Source: Actinomycetes bacterium
GTDB taxonomy: Bacteria; Actinomycetota; Thermoleophilia; BMS3ABIN01
DNA length: 45,452 nucleotides
Direction: 5' to 3'
NCBI GenBank assembly: GCA_024275795.1
Contig: JAJRYJ010000004.1
Span: 1 to 45,452 of the forward strand
In this document: piece by piece, positions 9,000 through 17,602 of the stretch
Numbering within the stretch: position 1 is the first letter of the stretch
Layout of the letters: each line of letters begins with the position of its first letter
Made by a program: the position numbers and the translations under genes
The notes under the pieces: model-generated
Databases searched by the model: none
Told to the model about the DNA's origin: nothing
Seen by the model: the letters and a program-made list of their open reading frames with translations, nothing else

Positions 9000-9476
9000 C
9001 TAGGGGGATGCCGAATGCCCGCCGTCGGCTCCATCCTGCAAATCGACCTCGGCGTAGCTCTGCCGGCTGCTGGACGGACCGATATAGACATATTCGACTG
9101 TTTCCGGGGGCACCATGCCCAGGGAGCCGGTGGCGATCTCCTCGATGCGCCCCGGCGACCTGAGCTGGGCGACCTCGCTTGCAAGCCGGGCGTTGTTCGC
9201 CGCCAGCGTGGACTTCTCCGAGACCAGCTCGTTGTACTCCATGTTCTTGTTGAGGGTGACCACGTGCACCGCCACCAGGCCGATGAGGCAGATGGCGATG
9301 GCGGAAAGCCAGAAGCCCACATGCATCATGCCGCGGGCTCGCACGGCAACGGCCCGCGTGGGCCTGGCGGCGGCGCGGCTGCGGCTACGCCTCCCGCGGC
9401 GGCGCGGGCTGGGTTCACGCTCGAACTTGGAGGTTATCTCCTCGAAACCCCAGTCTCTTTCGATCGCCCTGGCCAC
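9000..9476 (-). CDS. ftsL: FtsL/DivIC-like cell division protein
   Basis: Small bitopic septum protein. 158 residues: a basic, Arg-rich cytoplasmic part (1-48), one membrane segment (about 52-72), then a heptad-rich coiled coil (about 75-105) and a polar tail. Sequence conservation is low in this family, and the assignment rests on topology and on position between rsmH and ftsI. GTG start with AAGGAAGG upstream. FtsL normally binds DivIC/FtsB and recruits FtsW-FtsI, whose genes follow. Confidence 0.82.
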   Translation of the reverse strand: MARAIERDWGFEEITSKFEREPSPRRRGRRSRSRAAARPTRAVAVRARGMMHVGFWLSAIAICLIGLVAVHVVTLNKNMEYNELVSEKSTLAANNARLASEVAQLRSPGRIEEIATGSLGMVPPETVEYVYIGPSSSRQSYAEVDLQDGADGGHSASP

Positions 9477-9540
9477 TGCAATCCTTCCTTTCCGTCACGC
9501 TCTTCCCGGAGCCGGCGCCTCCGGCTGCCGGCACCGGCTG

Positions 9541-10509
9541 TCAGTCGAGTTTCTCCGCGGCGCGCAGCTTTGCTGACTGCGAGCGCGGGTTGGCTGCCAT
9601 CTCTTCCTCGGACGGCGTCACCGGCCGCCGCGTCAGTATCCTCAGCTCCGCCTCGGCGCCGCAGCCGCATTGCGGCAGATCCGGCGGACAGGTGCACTTG
9701 CCTACCCGCGAGTTGAAAAAGCGCTTGACGATGCGGTCCTCAAGCGAATGGAAACTTATCACCGCCAGGCAGCCGCCGGGGGCCAGCAGCTCCAGCGCGT
9801 TCTCCAGGCCACGCTCCAGTGAGTCCAGCTCATTGTTGACTGCTATCCTCAGGGCCTGGAACACCCGCCGCGCTGGATGGCCGGAGCCGAAACGGGCGGG
9901 GGTGGGGATGGCGGCCTTGACCGTGTCCACCAGCTGCAGCGTCGTCTCGTAGGGCCTTTCCTCCCGTTCGCGGACGATGCGCCTGGCTATCTGCCGTGCG
10001 TAACGCTCCTCGCCGTAACCCTTGAAAATCCTGGCCAGTTCCTCATAGGGAAGCTCGTTCACCAGCTCGCGGGCGGAGACGCCGTTGTCAGGGTCCATGC
10101 GCATGTCCAGCGGCGCGTTGTAGCTGTAGGAGAAGCCGCGCTCCGGCCTGTCCAGCTGCATGGAAGAGACACCCAGGTCCAGGTAGATGAGGTCGGCCTC
10201 GACGCCGTTCTCGTTCATGTCCTGAAGCGCGTCGGCGAAGTTCCCCTGTATATAGCGGCAGCGGCACCGCTGGTTCTGGCTGAAGAGATCGAAGTAGCGC
10301 TGGGCCACCGGGTCGCGGTCGATGCCGACGAAGAGGGCTTTCTCCCCCAGTTCGGCGGCGACCCTGCGGGCGTGGCCGCCGGCGCCGAAGGTGCAGTCGA
10401 TGACCCTGTCATCGACCTGCGGCACCATCAACTCCACCAGCTCCTCCGCCAGTACCGGTTGATGCGCTCCATTTGCTGCTGCGTCCCGCATGCTGTCGTT
10501 TAGCTGCAT
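9541..10509 (-). CDS. rsmH: 16S rRNA (cytosine1402-N4)-methyltransferase RsmH (MraW)
   Basis: SAM-dependent methylation of C1402 in the ribosomal P site. About 322 residues from the ATG at 10509, chosen because GGGAGAAGGGAGC precedes it; the frame continues upstream only as shadow of mraZ. Motifs: HQPVLAEE near the N-terminus, the SAM loop DCTFGAGGHA, LDLGVSSMQLD, a SFHSLEDRIVK segment and a late Cys cluster (CTCPPDLPQCGCG) seen in many relatives. It starts 40 bases after the mraZ stop in the same operon. Confidence 0.96.
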   Translation of the reverse strand: MQLNDSMRDAAANGAHQPVLAEELVELMVPQVDDRVIDCTFGAGGHARRVAAELGEKALFVGIDRDPVAQRYFDLFSQNQRCRCRYIQGNFADALQDMNENGVEADLIYLDLGVSSMQLDRPERGFSYSYNAPLDMRMDPDNGVSARELVNELPYEELARIFKGYGEERYARQIARRIVREREERPYETTLQLVDTVKAAIPTPARFGSGHPARRVFQALRIAVNNELDSLERGLENALELLAPGGCLAVISFHSLEDRIVKRFFNSRVGKCTCPPDLPQCGCGAEAELRILTRRPVTPSEEEMAANPRSQSAKLRAAEKLD

Positions 10510-10549
10510 GCTCCCTTCTCCCTTGTCGTAGGATTCCAGGGCCTGCCTG

Positions 10550-10981
10550 CTAGAGCAGCCCCGCCTCCTCCCGCTTTTGATAATCGGCCCGATGGGCCTC
10601 CCACCGCTTGCGGTCCCAGATCTCGAAACGGTTCCAGACGCCCTTGAAGACGACCTCCTTGCCGATGCCCGCCACATCTATCTGGTTCTGCGTGAGGCCG
10701 ATGCGTCCCTGACGGTCCATCTCGCATTCCGCCATCGAGCCGAAGAACATGCGCTGGATCTCGCGGTCCCTGGGATTGCCGATATAGTCCATGTCCGCGA
10801 GGCGCTTCTCCGCCAGCTTGTTCCACTCCGTCTCCGGCAAGACCTGCAGGCAGCCGTCGAAGGATTCCATCACCATCAGCTTCCCGCCGTCTATCTGCTG
10901 GCGGAACTTTGCAGGAATCGCGACCCTGTTCTTCGAATCTATTGTGTGCTGAAAGTGTCCTAAAAATTTGTATGGCGGCAT
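10550..10981 (-). CDS. mraZ: Transcriptional regulator MraZ
   Basis: First gene of the division and cell wall operon. 143 residues, with two SpoVT/AbrB-like repeats as in the family: GHFQHTIDSKNRVAIPAKFR in the first half and MDRQGRIGLTQNQ in the second. MraZ forms rings that bind direct repeats upstream of its own gene and represses the operon in the species studied. Such repeats are present here (next entry), which supports autoregulation. ATG start at 10981. Confidence 0.96.
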   Translation of the reverse strand: MPPYKFLGHFQHTIDSKNRVAIPAKFRQQIDGGKLMVMESFDGCLQVLPETEWNKLAEKRLADMDYIGNPRDREIQRMFFGSMAECEMDRQGRIGLTQNQIDVAGIGKEVVFKGVWNRFEIWDRKRWEAHRADYQKREEAGLL

Positions 10982-10995
10982 GGTTGTCCTTGCGG

Positions 10996-11043
10996 CTCCC
11001 CATAATTGTTCCCCACTTTATACCACTTTTCCCCACGTGACAA
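10996..11043 (-). promoter_or_regulatory. mraZ promoter with MraZ-type direct repeats
   Basis: Read on the minus strand, the region holds TTGTCA (plus 11038-11043) as a -35 and TATAAA/TAAAGT (around 11015-11022) as a -10. Overlapping them are G-rich repeats with a 10-base period: GTGGGG (11031-11036), GTGG (11023-11026) and GTGGGG (11011-11016), including AAAGTGGTATAAAGTGG, which resembles the AAAGTGN repeats bound by MraZ in mollicutes. A further TGGGG lies at about 10997-11001. The overlap with the promoter fits repression by occlusion. The assignment is by pattern only. Confidence 0.7.
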
Positions 11044-11055
11044 GCTTTCTCATGC

Positions 11056-11085
11056 AAAAAAAGGGGGTATTTCCCCTATTTTTTT
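11056..11085. terminator. Symmetric A7-G-loop-C-T7 hairpin in the mraZ/phosphatase divergent spacer
   Basis: Seven A, five G, a short loop, four C and seven T make a hairpin that looks like a rho-independent terminator from either strand. It lies upstream of the predicted mraZ promoter and upstream of the phosphatase gene, so it ends neither neighbouring transcript. It might insulate the two divergent units or simply be an AT-rich upstream element. Confidence 0.45.
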
Positions 11086-11188
11086 GTCCAATTTGCATAA
11101 AAATGCGCAAAATCCGTTGCAAGAGGCCGTTTCTCGTTGCTTTATTGCAGAATCTCCGCAATGATGGTGGGGAAAGGTGGCGGGTGCG

Positions 11189-11932
11189 ATGTACTGCGTT
11201 CTGGCCGACATCCACGGTAACCTGGAGGCGCTGGAGGCCGTGCTGACCGCGGCCCGGGAGGCCGGCGCCGGGCGATTCCTCTCCCTGGGGGACACGGTGG
11301 GCTACGGTCCCGACCCCAACGCCTGCACGCGTCTGGTGCGTGAACGCTGCGACGCCGCCCTGGCGGGAAACCATGACCTGGCCGCCGTCGGCAGGGAGGA
11401 TATCGGCTGGTTCAACGAGGTGGCGAGCGCAGCCATCCACTGGACCGCCGCGGAGCTGGAACCGGACCTGGCCACCTACCTCGATTCCCTTCCCAGCGAA
11501 CTTACCCGGGACTCGCTGCTGCTTGCCCACGGCAGCCCCCTGGACCCGGTGCGCGAATACGTGACGGACGCCTGGAGCGCCTCGATGAACTTCCGCGACA
11601 GGCAGTTCGACCTCTGCTTCGTCGGACACGCCCACTACCCGCTCGTGTTCTCGCTGGACAGGTGCGGGGAAGACCCGGGTGAGGTGCAGTTGGGCGAGCC
11701 GGGTGGCGGCGCGGTCATCGACCTGCTCCCCGGGAGCCGCTACATCATCAACCCGGGCGCCGTGGGCCAGCCACGGGACGGGAACCCGCAGGCCGCTTTC
11801 GCCCTCTACGACCCGGGAGCCCGCCGGGTAGAGTTCAGGCGCGTGTCCTATCCGCTCGAGGTCACCCAGGAGAAGATACGGCAGGCGGGGCTGCCCCTGC
11901 AGTTGGCCGAACGCCTGAGCCGCGGCACTTGA
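11189..11932 (+). CDS. Calcineurin-like metallophosphoesterase (YfcE/MJ0936-like)
   Basis: Predicted cytoplasmic metal-dependent phosphoesterase, substrate unknown. 247 residues from the ATG at 11189, which has GGGGAAAGGTGG just upstream. The full set of two-metal motifs is visible in order: DIHGN at 7-11, LGDTVGYGPDP, GNHD, AHGSP and VGHAHYP, and the C-terminal NPGAVGQPRDGNP loop is typical of this subfamily. It is the only plus-strand gene in this half of the window and diverges from mraZ, so it is a separate unit. Confidence 0.88.
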   Translation: MYCVLADIHGNLEALEAVLTAAREAGAGRFLSLGDTVGYGPDPNACTRLVRERCDAALAGNHDLAAVGREDIGWFNEVASAAIHWTAAELEPDLATYLDSLPSELTRDSLLLAHGSPLDPVREYVTDAWSASMNFRDRQFDLCFVGHAHYPLVFSLDRCGEDPGEVQLGEPGGGAVIDLLPGSRYIINPGAVGQPRDGNPQAAFALYDPGARRVEFRRVSYPLEVTQEKIRQAGLPLQLAERLSRGT

Positions 11933-11977
11933 GTTTCCTGGCGGCGGCCGAGCTGAGCCCTGCGGCCGTCCGTCCTG

Positions 11978-12580
11978 CTAGTTGTCCAGGTCGATAGGAG
12001 GCGCCTGGGAGCTGCTGCCGGGGTTGGTCTGTTCCGCCATCAGCTGCTGCGCCATGTGGCCGAAATCGTTGTTCGGGTTGAGGTCATAGACCATCTGCCA
12101 GTACTTCAGCGCCTCTTCCTGCCTGCCGCTCTGGGCGTAGATGCCCGCCAGGTCGAACAGTAACGGCTGGCTGTTGGGATCGATGGCCAGGCCCTTCTCC
12201 AGCTCCCGCAGGGCCACGTCCGTCATGCCCATCTCGAAATAGGCGATGCCCAGCACTCCGTAGTAGACCACCTCGTTCGGGTTGAGCGCGATGGCCTGAT
12301 TGAGCTGGTCCACCGCCTCCGGCTGTCTGCCGGTCTCAAGGTACAGGCCCCCGAGGCCGGCATAGGCGGAAGCGTCCGCGGGGTTGGCGGCTATCAGGTC
12401 CTGGTAGGCGGCGATCTGCGGCGAATAGTCAATGGTCTCGGACTGGAAGGAATCCAGATCCGCGTCCGAATGGGGCGATACCTGGTCCTCGCCGCCCGCG
12501 AAAACCATCGGCAGTATGGCGATGGCAAGGACGACCACTCCGATAGCGGCGATGATCGCCCATAAATAAGTCTTGTTCAC
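11978..12580 (-). CDS. Membrane-anchored TPR protein
   Basis: 200 residues. One membrane segment (about 5-29) without a clear cleavage site, then an acidic linker and about three to four tetratricopeptide repeats (roughly 58-175) with the usual small/aromatic spacing (for example YAGLGGLYLETGRQPEAVDQLNQAI). TPRs are protein-protein scaffolds, so no enzyme activity is implied. The GTG start has GGAGGTG five bases upstream. No operon partner indicates a specific role. Confidence 0.8.
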   Translation of the reverse strand: MNKTYLWAIIAAIGVVVLAIAILPMVFAGGEDQVSPHSDADLDSFQSETIDYSPQIAAYQDLIAANPADASAYAGLGGLYLETGRQPEAVDQLNQAIALNPNEVVYYGVLGIAYFEMGMTDVALRELEKGLAIDPNSQPLLFDLAGIYAQSGRQEEALKYWQMVYDLNPNNDFGHMAQQLMAEQTNPGSSSQAPPIDLDN

Positions 12581-12665
12581 TGGAGCACCTCCGGGGGGAC
12601 AAATGCAGTCTGTGACGGTCTCAGATAATTATAGCGGATAGAAAAGCCGATCTCGTTTCCCGATG

Positions 12666-13157
12666 TTAAGTATTGTTAAGCAATCCCCAGGGGAAGCGGC
12701 GGCGCTGCCTCTCGAAATAGCGCTGGTGGTAATCCTCGGCGCGGTAGAACGTTGATATTGGCTTTATCTGTGTTACAATTTTCCCCCGGTAGCGCCCGCT
12801 CCGTTCCTGCCTGTCCCGCGAGGCCAGCGCCTGCTGCTCCTGCTCGGGGGAGTGGAAGAAGATGGCCGAGCGGTACTGGCTGCCCCGGTCGGCGCCCTGG
12901 CGGTCGGGTGTCGTGGGGTCGTGCATGTCCCAGAAGGCCTCCAGCAGATCCTCGTACTGGACCTTGCCGGGATCGAACTCCACCTGCACCGCCTCCGCGT
13001 GCCCGGTGCGGCCGCTGCACACCTGCTCGTAGGTGGGGTCGGCGGTGGAGCCGCCCGTATAGCCGGCCGCCGCGTCCGTGACTCCGTAGATCTTGCGGAA
13101 CGCGGCCTCCACGCCCCAGAAACAGCCCGCCGCGAATGTCGCTTTCTCGCTTGCCAT
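12666..13157 (-). CDS. msrA: Peptide-methionine (S)-S-oxide reductase MsrA
   Basis: Repairs oxidised methionine with thioredoxin-type reductants. 163 residues, the normal single-domain size. The catalytic Cys12 lies in GCFWG (11-15), followed by GYTGG, the [11 protein letters not shown] region and [11 protein letters not shown], all conserved. There is no MsrB domain and no C-terminal pair of resolving cysteines, so recycling may differ from the three-Cys type. ATG start. Confidence 0.95.
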   Translation of the reverse strand: MASEKATFAAGCFWGVEAAFRKIYGVTDAAAGYTGGSTADPTYEQVCSGRTGHAEAVQVEFDPGKVQYEDLLEAFWDMHDPTTPDRQGADRGSQYRSAIFFHSPEQEQQALASRDRQERSGRYRGKIVTQIKPISTFYRAEDYHQRYFERQRRRFPWGLLNNT

Positions 13158-13176
13158 GAGAGAGCCCGTCCCCGGC

Positions 13177-13956
13177 TCACATGCCCTGGTCGAAGATGCC
13201 CAGGTAGAGGTCCAGCAGGTTCTCCCCCACGAACAGGGCGATGAGGCCGCCGACGGCGAGGAAGGGGCCGAAGGGCACGCGGCTCTTGCGCCCCTTGCGT
13301 CCCGCGACCATCAGGCCGACGCCCACGATTGCCCCCAGCAGGAATCCGAGGAACAGCGCCACCAGCACCGCCTTGCCCAGATAGAAACCCATCATTCCCG
13401 CCAGCTTCACATCCCCCATCCCCATGCCGCCGGGCTTGATGAAGGCGATGAGGAAGAAGAAGGCGGCGCTGGCCCCACCCGCCACCAGTATCTCCAGCCA
13501 GCGGGAGGGCTCGATGGCGATGGTGGCCGCGAGTCCGATGACCGCCGCCGGCAGGACGATGACGTTGGGGATTATATAGTGCTCCAGGTCGATGAAGAAG
13601 ACGGCTATCAGCAACGAGATGAACAGCAACGCCGGCAGCAGCAGGGGCTCGGGGCCGAAATACCAGCCCGCCAGCGCGTAGAGGGCGGCGTTGCCGAACT
13701 CCACCAGCGGGTAGCGGACGGGAATGCGCTCGCCGCAGTTCCGGCATCGGCCCCGCAGCAGCGCGTAGCTCGCCAGGGGGATGTTGTCGTACCACTTGAG
13801 CGGCTGCTCGCAGCCGGTGCAGTGGGAGCCGGGCCAGGCCAGTGAGCGCAGCTGCGAGCGCCAGTCGTCCCCGCGGGGAATGCGGTAGATGACCACGTTG
13901 AGGAAGCTGCCGATGACAGCTCCGAATATGAAAAGGATAACCGGGATCAGGGCCAT
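13177..13956 (-). CDS. Prepilin peptidase / N-methyltransferase (PilD/GspO family, A24)
   Basis: Membrane aspartic peptidase that cleaves and N-methylates type IV pilin-like leaders. 259 residues with about seven hydrophobic helices. The cytoplasmic loop carries two CxxC pairs (C46/C49 and C71/C74), the metal-binding form of the methylase domain. The two catalytic aspartates are D123 in [10 protein letters not shown] and D182 in GMGMGDVKL. The gene implies pilin-like substrates; none are in this window. It lies 19 bases upstream of msrA on the same strand. Confidence 0.93.
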   Translation of the reverse strand: MALIPVILFIFGAVIGSFLNVVIYRIPRGDDWRSQLRSLAWPGSHCTGCEQPLKWYDNIPLASYALLRGRCRNCGERIPVRYPLVEFGNAALYALAGWYFGPEPLLLPALLFISLLIAVFFIDLEHYIIPNVIVLPAAVIGLAATIAIEPSRWLEILVAGGASAAFFFLIAFIKPGGMGMGDVKLAGMMGFYLGKAVLVALFLGFLLGAIVGVGLMVAGRKGRKSRVPFGPFLAVGGLIALFVGENLLDLYLGIFDQGM

Positions 13957-13984
13957 GGGCTCTGCGGGCGCCTCGGGCCCGCTC

Positions 13985-14641
13985 CTATCTGGTCGGCTCC
14001 AGCACGACTATCTTCGGGCTGGACGGCAGGTTATCCTTCGAGAACTCGACCGCACCGGCGCCCGCATGGTCCACATCCGGCTTCCCCGCGAGGAACGGCT
14101 CCACCGTGTCGATGTCGAACTTGCACTTGTCGTTGCGGAAGTGCATCGGTATCGCCACCGGCGGGTGCAGCTGCTGCCAGACCCGGGTGGCCGTGGGCGC
14201 GTCGATGGTGAAGTTGCCCCCCACCGGCAGCAGCAGCAGGTCCACGGGGCCGATCTCCGCCACCTGTTCCGGCGAGAGTTCGTGACCGAGGTCGCCCAGG
14301 TGACAGATGCTGAGGCCGTCGACGGTGATCACGGAGACCATGTTGTCTCCCCTGAGGGCGCCCGCTTCCGTATCATGGAAGGTGGGAACGCCGCGGATGC
14401 CGAAGTCCGCCACCTGCCGCGACTCCGGCGTCGATACGATTATCGGCGTGCCGGAAACGGCTTCGACATTGCCATGATCCGCGTGCCCGTGGCTTACCAG
14501 CACCACATCGGCGCTTTCGTCAATCGGTGCGTAGAACAGTGAGTCGGGATAGGCCTGCGTGTCATAAGGGTCGGTCAGGAGGGTGGCGCCGCTGTCGGCG
14601 CTGATGAGAAAACTGCTGTGTCCCAGCCACTCGATGTTCAT
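13985..14641 (-). CDS. Metallo-beta-lactamase-fold hydrolase (UlaG-like)
   Basis: 218 residues beginning with the strand MNIEWLGHSSFLI. Metal ligands are SHGHADHGN (about 50-58), HLGDLGH and, near the end, IPMHFRNDKC, which match the UlaG-like branch of the fold (often annotated as metal-dependent hydrolase). The substrate cannot be read from the sequence. ATG start at 14641, about 100 bases after the flxA stop. Confidence 0.85.
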   Translation of the reverse strand: MNIEWLGHSSFLISADSGATLLTDPYDTQAYPDSLFYAPIDESADVVLVSHGHADHGNVEAVSGTPIIVSTPESRQVADFGIRGVPTFHDTEAGALRGDNMVSVITVDGLSICHLGDLGHELSPEQVAEIGPVDLLLLPVGGNFTIDAPTATRVWQQLHPPVAIPMHFRNDKCKFDIDTVEPFLAGKPDVDHAGAGAVEFSKDNLPSSPKIVVLEPTR

Positions 14642-14742
14642 TCCGGCCTCCTCTCTTCAGCAACAACGTTAGTATACCCGCCCGTACTCCAGGCTCACAT
14701 CGTCCCCGCTCGCCGGGTTTGCACCGTCCCCGGCCGCCGGCA

Positions 14743-15600
14743 TCACATCTCGTCCGGCAGCTGCCGCAGTTCCTTCAGCGAGAAAACGGGACCATCGACA
14801 CAGACGTACCTCGGCCCCACGTTGCAGCGCCCGCAGTGGCCGATGCCGCACTTCATCCTGCGCTCGAGGGTGGTGTAGACCTGCTCCTCCCCGAAGCCCA
14901 TCTTCTCCAGGCTCTCCAGCACATACCTGATCATGATCGGCGGCCCGCAGGTGACGGCGATGCTGTTCTCCGGCGAGGGGTGCTCCTCCTCCAGCACCGA
15001 GGGGACGAGGCCGACGCGCCCCTGCCATTCCGGATGCTACGTGTCCACGGAGGTCACGAAGTCGATGTCGCTGCCCGCCTCCCACTGGCGGCAGTCGTCC
15101 AGGTAGCAGACGTCCTTCGGCGTGCGGGCACCGTAGATGAGCTGCAGGCCGCCGTAGTCATCACGGTGGTCCTCCAGGTACATGAACAGGGAGCGCAGCG
15201 GCGCCATGCCGATGCCGCCGCCGATGACGACGATGTTCCTGCCCTTCCAGTCGTCCGTAGGGAAGGTGTTGCCCATGGGGGCGCGCACGGCCACGCGGTC
15301 GCCGGCCCTCAGTTCGTGGATAGCCGTGGTGACCACGCCGGTCTTCATCACCGAGAACTGGAAATATTCCCGCTGGGACGGCGGCGAGGCGATGGCGAAG
15401 GTGGCTTCGCCGGCCCCAGGCACGCTCAGCTGCCCCACCTGTCCCTGCAGGAAGCTGAATGATTGCATCAGGGACTCGTCGTCGAAGGCCAGCCGCAGGG
15501 ACTTGATGTTGGGCGTCTCGGTGATCACGTCGAGCACCGTGGCCGGTTCGGGCCGGAGCGGCTCGCTGGCCTTGATGCCCTCGCGGGGGATGGTGGACAT
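14743..15600 (-). CDS. flxA: FAD/NAD(P)-binding oxidoreductase subunit FlxA-like, interrupted by in-frame TAG
   Basis: Predicted NAD(H)-binding subunit of the Flx-Hdr complex; related to sulfhydrogenase gamma and AsrB. Read through the stop it has 285 codons, the family length: FAD-binding barrel (EATFAIASPPS near 65), NAD-binding fold (GGGIGMAPLRS near 124-134) and a C-terminal [2Fe-2S] site (KCGIGHCGRC plus a later Cys). A TAG at 15037-15039 (codon 188) falls in the conserved stretch before HPEWQGRVG, and the same frame continues intact to the Fe-S site. Either the sequence has an error, the gene is broken, or the codon is read through. ATG at 15600 overlaps the flxB stop (TGATG). Confidence 0.85.
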
Positions 15601-16664
15601 CAACGCTCACCCGCCCCTCTGAGAACATCACGGATGTCCAGCCCCACGGGACAGCCGCGGATGCAGCGGCCGCAACCGGTGCAGAGCGTCGTGCCCTGGT
15701 TCTCGGGATAGTAGCTGAACTTGTGGCCGATACGGTTGCGGTAGCGGTGGGCGATGGTGGGGCGCGGGTTGTGGCCTGACGTCTCCAGCGTGTAGAGATA
15801 GAACATGCAGGCATCCCAGCTGCGGCAGCGCTCGCCGTCGCGGCTACCGCGCATCTCGTCGAAGATGTTGAAGCAGTAACAGGTGGGGCAGGCATAGGTG
15901 CAGTAACCGCAGGATACGCAGCGCTCCGTGGCCCGCTCCCAGAAATCCATATCGGAGAAGATCTCCAGCAGCTTCGTGTTCAGGGTGCCGAAGGGGACCC
16001 TGTCCGTCTCCGCCAGCTCCGGCAGCGGCTGCTCCGATTCCTCCCAGATGTCAAGCACAAGCAGCGCCTCGCCCCTGTCGCTGACGCCGCGGGCGAGATA
16101 GCCGCCCTCCACCGGGTAGAGGATGAGGTCCGAGCCCTCGGTAGATGCGGGCCCCTCCGCCCAGGAGGAACAGAAACAGGCGGCGTCGCAACTGGTGCAG
16201 GCCAGGGTTACCACCGTCAGCGCGGCGCGGCGCGCCCTGTAGAGCGGGTCGTTATAGGCCTCACCGGGCTCCAGCCCGAAAAGGGCGTCCAGCACTGTCA
16301 ACGAACGGGCGTCGCAGGCGCGGGCGCCGAAAAGCACCGTGGCCGCGCCGGGCGCTTCCCCTGCGCCGTCAGCATCCGACGCGCCGCCGGCGCCTGGCAC
16401 GCCGCGCGCGTCACCGATCTCCAGCCGCTCGCAGTCCACGGCCATGCTGTAGCTGAAGGAAAACAGCGGTTCGGACCCGGGCATCACCAGCTTCTTGGGC
16501 GAGACCTGCGTGAAGCGCTCCAGGTCCACCTCGGCCCCGGGCTCCCAGGGCAGGAACAGCAGCGTGTCCGCCGAGTCCTCCGGAACCAGCGGCGCCCAGA
16601 CACGCGCGTCGCGCGCCAGCAACCCGAGCAGGTCCGGTATCTTTTTCGCGGCAATGAACTTCAT
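15600..16664 (-). CDS. flxB: 4Fe-4S dicluster subunit FlxB-like (AsrA/HydB family)
   Basis: Electron-transfer subunit, cytoplasmic. 354 residues: an N-terminal domain of the hydrogenase/sulfur reductase beta-subunit type (KKLVMPGSEPLFSF, FGARACDARSLTVLDALF), then two [4Fe-4S] ferredoxin motifs at CVSCGYCTYACP (about 249-260) and CTGCGRCIRGCP near the C-terminus, both with the CX2CX2CX3C spacing. An extra CTSCDAACFC stretch lies in the middle. It overlaps flxC by ATGA. It probably carries electrons between the FlxA flavin/NAD site and the rest of the complex. The symbol is by synteny with the Desulfovibrio flxABCD-hdrABC genes. Confidence 0.83.
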   Translation of the reverse strand: MKFIAAKKIPDLLGLLARDARVWAPLVPEDSADTLLFLPWEPGAEVDLERFTQVSPKKLVMPGSEPLFSFSYSMAVDCERLEIGDARGVPGAGGASDADGAGEAPGAATVLFGARACDARSLTVLDALFGLEPGEAYNDPLYRARRAALTVVTLACTSCDAACFCSSWAEGPASTEGSDLILYPVEGGYLARGVSDRGEALLVLDIWEESEQPLPELAETDRVPFGTLNTKLLEIFSDMDFWERATERCVSCGYCTYACPTCYCFNIFDEMRGSRDGERCRSWDACMFYLYTLETSGHNPRPTIAHRYRNRIGHKFSYYPENQGTTLCTGCGRCIRGCPVGLDIRDVLRGAGER

Positions 16665-17602
16665 TCTTCATCACCCCAGAGGTCCTTCTCGATGCTGAAG
16701 GTCTGCATCGGCGGCCGCGCCCTCAGGCTGTCGCCGGCGCGGTAGCCGAACATATCCTCGATGGCCCTGTTCTGTTCATCCATCAGCAGCATCAGCGGGA
16801 TGCCTACGGGGCAGGCCCGCTCGCATTCGCCGCAGCCGGTGCAGCGCCCCGCCAGGTGGCTGACGCGGATATGCTGTATCATCTCCGACTCCCTGGCGTT
16901 GACCTCGCCCCCGGCCCAGTGGGGCACCTGCGTCTGCATGATGCAGATATCGCGGCAGAAGCACATGGGACAGACCTCGCGGCAGGCATAACAGCGGATG
17001 CAGCGCGAGAACTGTTCACGCCAGAAGGCGCGGCGCTCGGCAGGAGCAAGGTCCTCGAGCATGGCGCTGAGCGGGTGCGGCTCCTCGCGTCCGCCGGAGA
17101 TCTCTCCCGCCGGGCCGCCGGCGCTTTCGCCCACGAACAGGTCATAGATATCCGGGTCAGCCTCCAGGCAGCCGTGGCACTTGCGCGCCAGGAAATCCTC
17201 CCGCGGCCCGCGCTCACCGCCCAGCTCAAGGGAATCGCCCCGGTCGTCTATCTCGACGCCGTAACCGAAGCGGCGCCAGATCTTCTTGACGTCGAGGATT
17301 GAGCCGCAGCCGACGCCGATCACCTTCAGGTCTTCGCGCTCCGCCTCGTGCTCGATGATCAGCTCGACGACGCTGCGGGCGTCGCAGCCCTTGGCGACGA
17401 TACCCAGCCTGCGGCCCTTGAGTCTTGGCAGGTGCACCGCCAGGTTATGAACACAGGTGGAGTCGAAGACGGCCGCTTCGGCCTCCTCTTCCGTATGGAA
17501 ACGGGCGGGCGCCGCCACCCCGGTGGCCGGGTCCCGCACCCAGCCGAGCACCAGCTCCACGTCCTTGAGCGTCTGTTTGATTGTTGTTACCAGATCAGCC
17601 AC
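16661..17602 (-). CDS. flxC: 4Fe-4S subunit FlxC-like (FrhB-related N-terminal domain)
   Basis: About 313 residues from a GTG at 17602, which has GGGAGG five bases upstream and overlaps the flxD end by eight bases; an ATG further up would add 24 residues unlike the family. The N-terminal part resembles coenzyme F420 hydrogenase beta-subunit proteins (FDSTCVHNLA, GIVAKGCDARSVVELI). Ferredoxin motifs follow at CIRCYACREVCP and CTGCGECERACP, and CHGC lies before them. Role: electron relay between FlxA/B and FlxD/HdrA. F420 use is possible but not shown by the sequence. Confidence 0.82.
   Translation of the reverse strand: MADLVTTIKQTLKDVELVLGWVRDPATGVAAPARFHTEEEAEAAVFDSTCVHNLAVHLPRLKGRRLGIVAKGCDARSVVELIIEHEAEREDLKVIGVGCGSILDVKKIWRRFGYGVEIDDRGDSLELGGERGPREDFLARKCHGCLEADPDIYDLFVGESAGGPAGEISGGREEPHPLSAMLEDLAPAERRAFWREQFSRCIRCYACREVCPMCFCRDICIMQTQVPHWAGGEVNARESEMIQHIRVSHLAGRCTGCGECERACPVGIPLMLLMDEQNRAIEDMFGYRAGDSLRARPPMQTFSIEKDLWGDEE

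Noticed and set aside
14743..15603. Split flxA as two separate genes.
   Set aside because: The second part has no ribosome binding site or sensible start, and the two parts together match one full-length family in the same frame.
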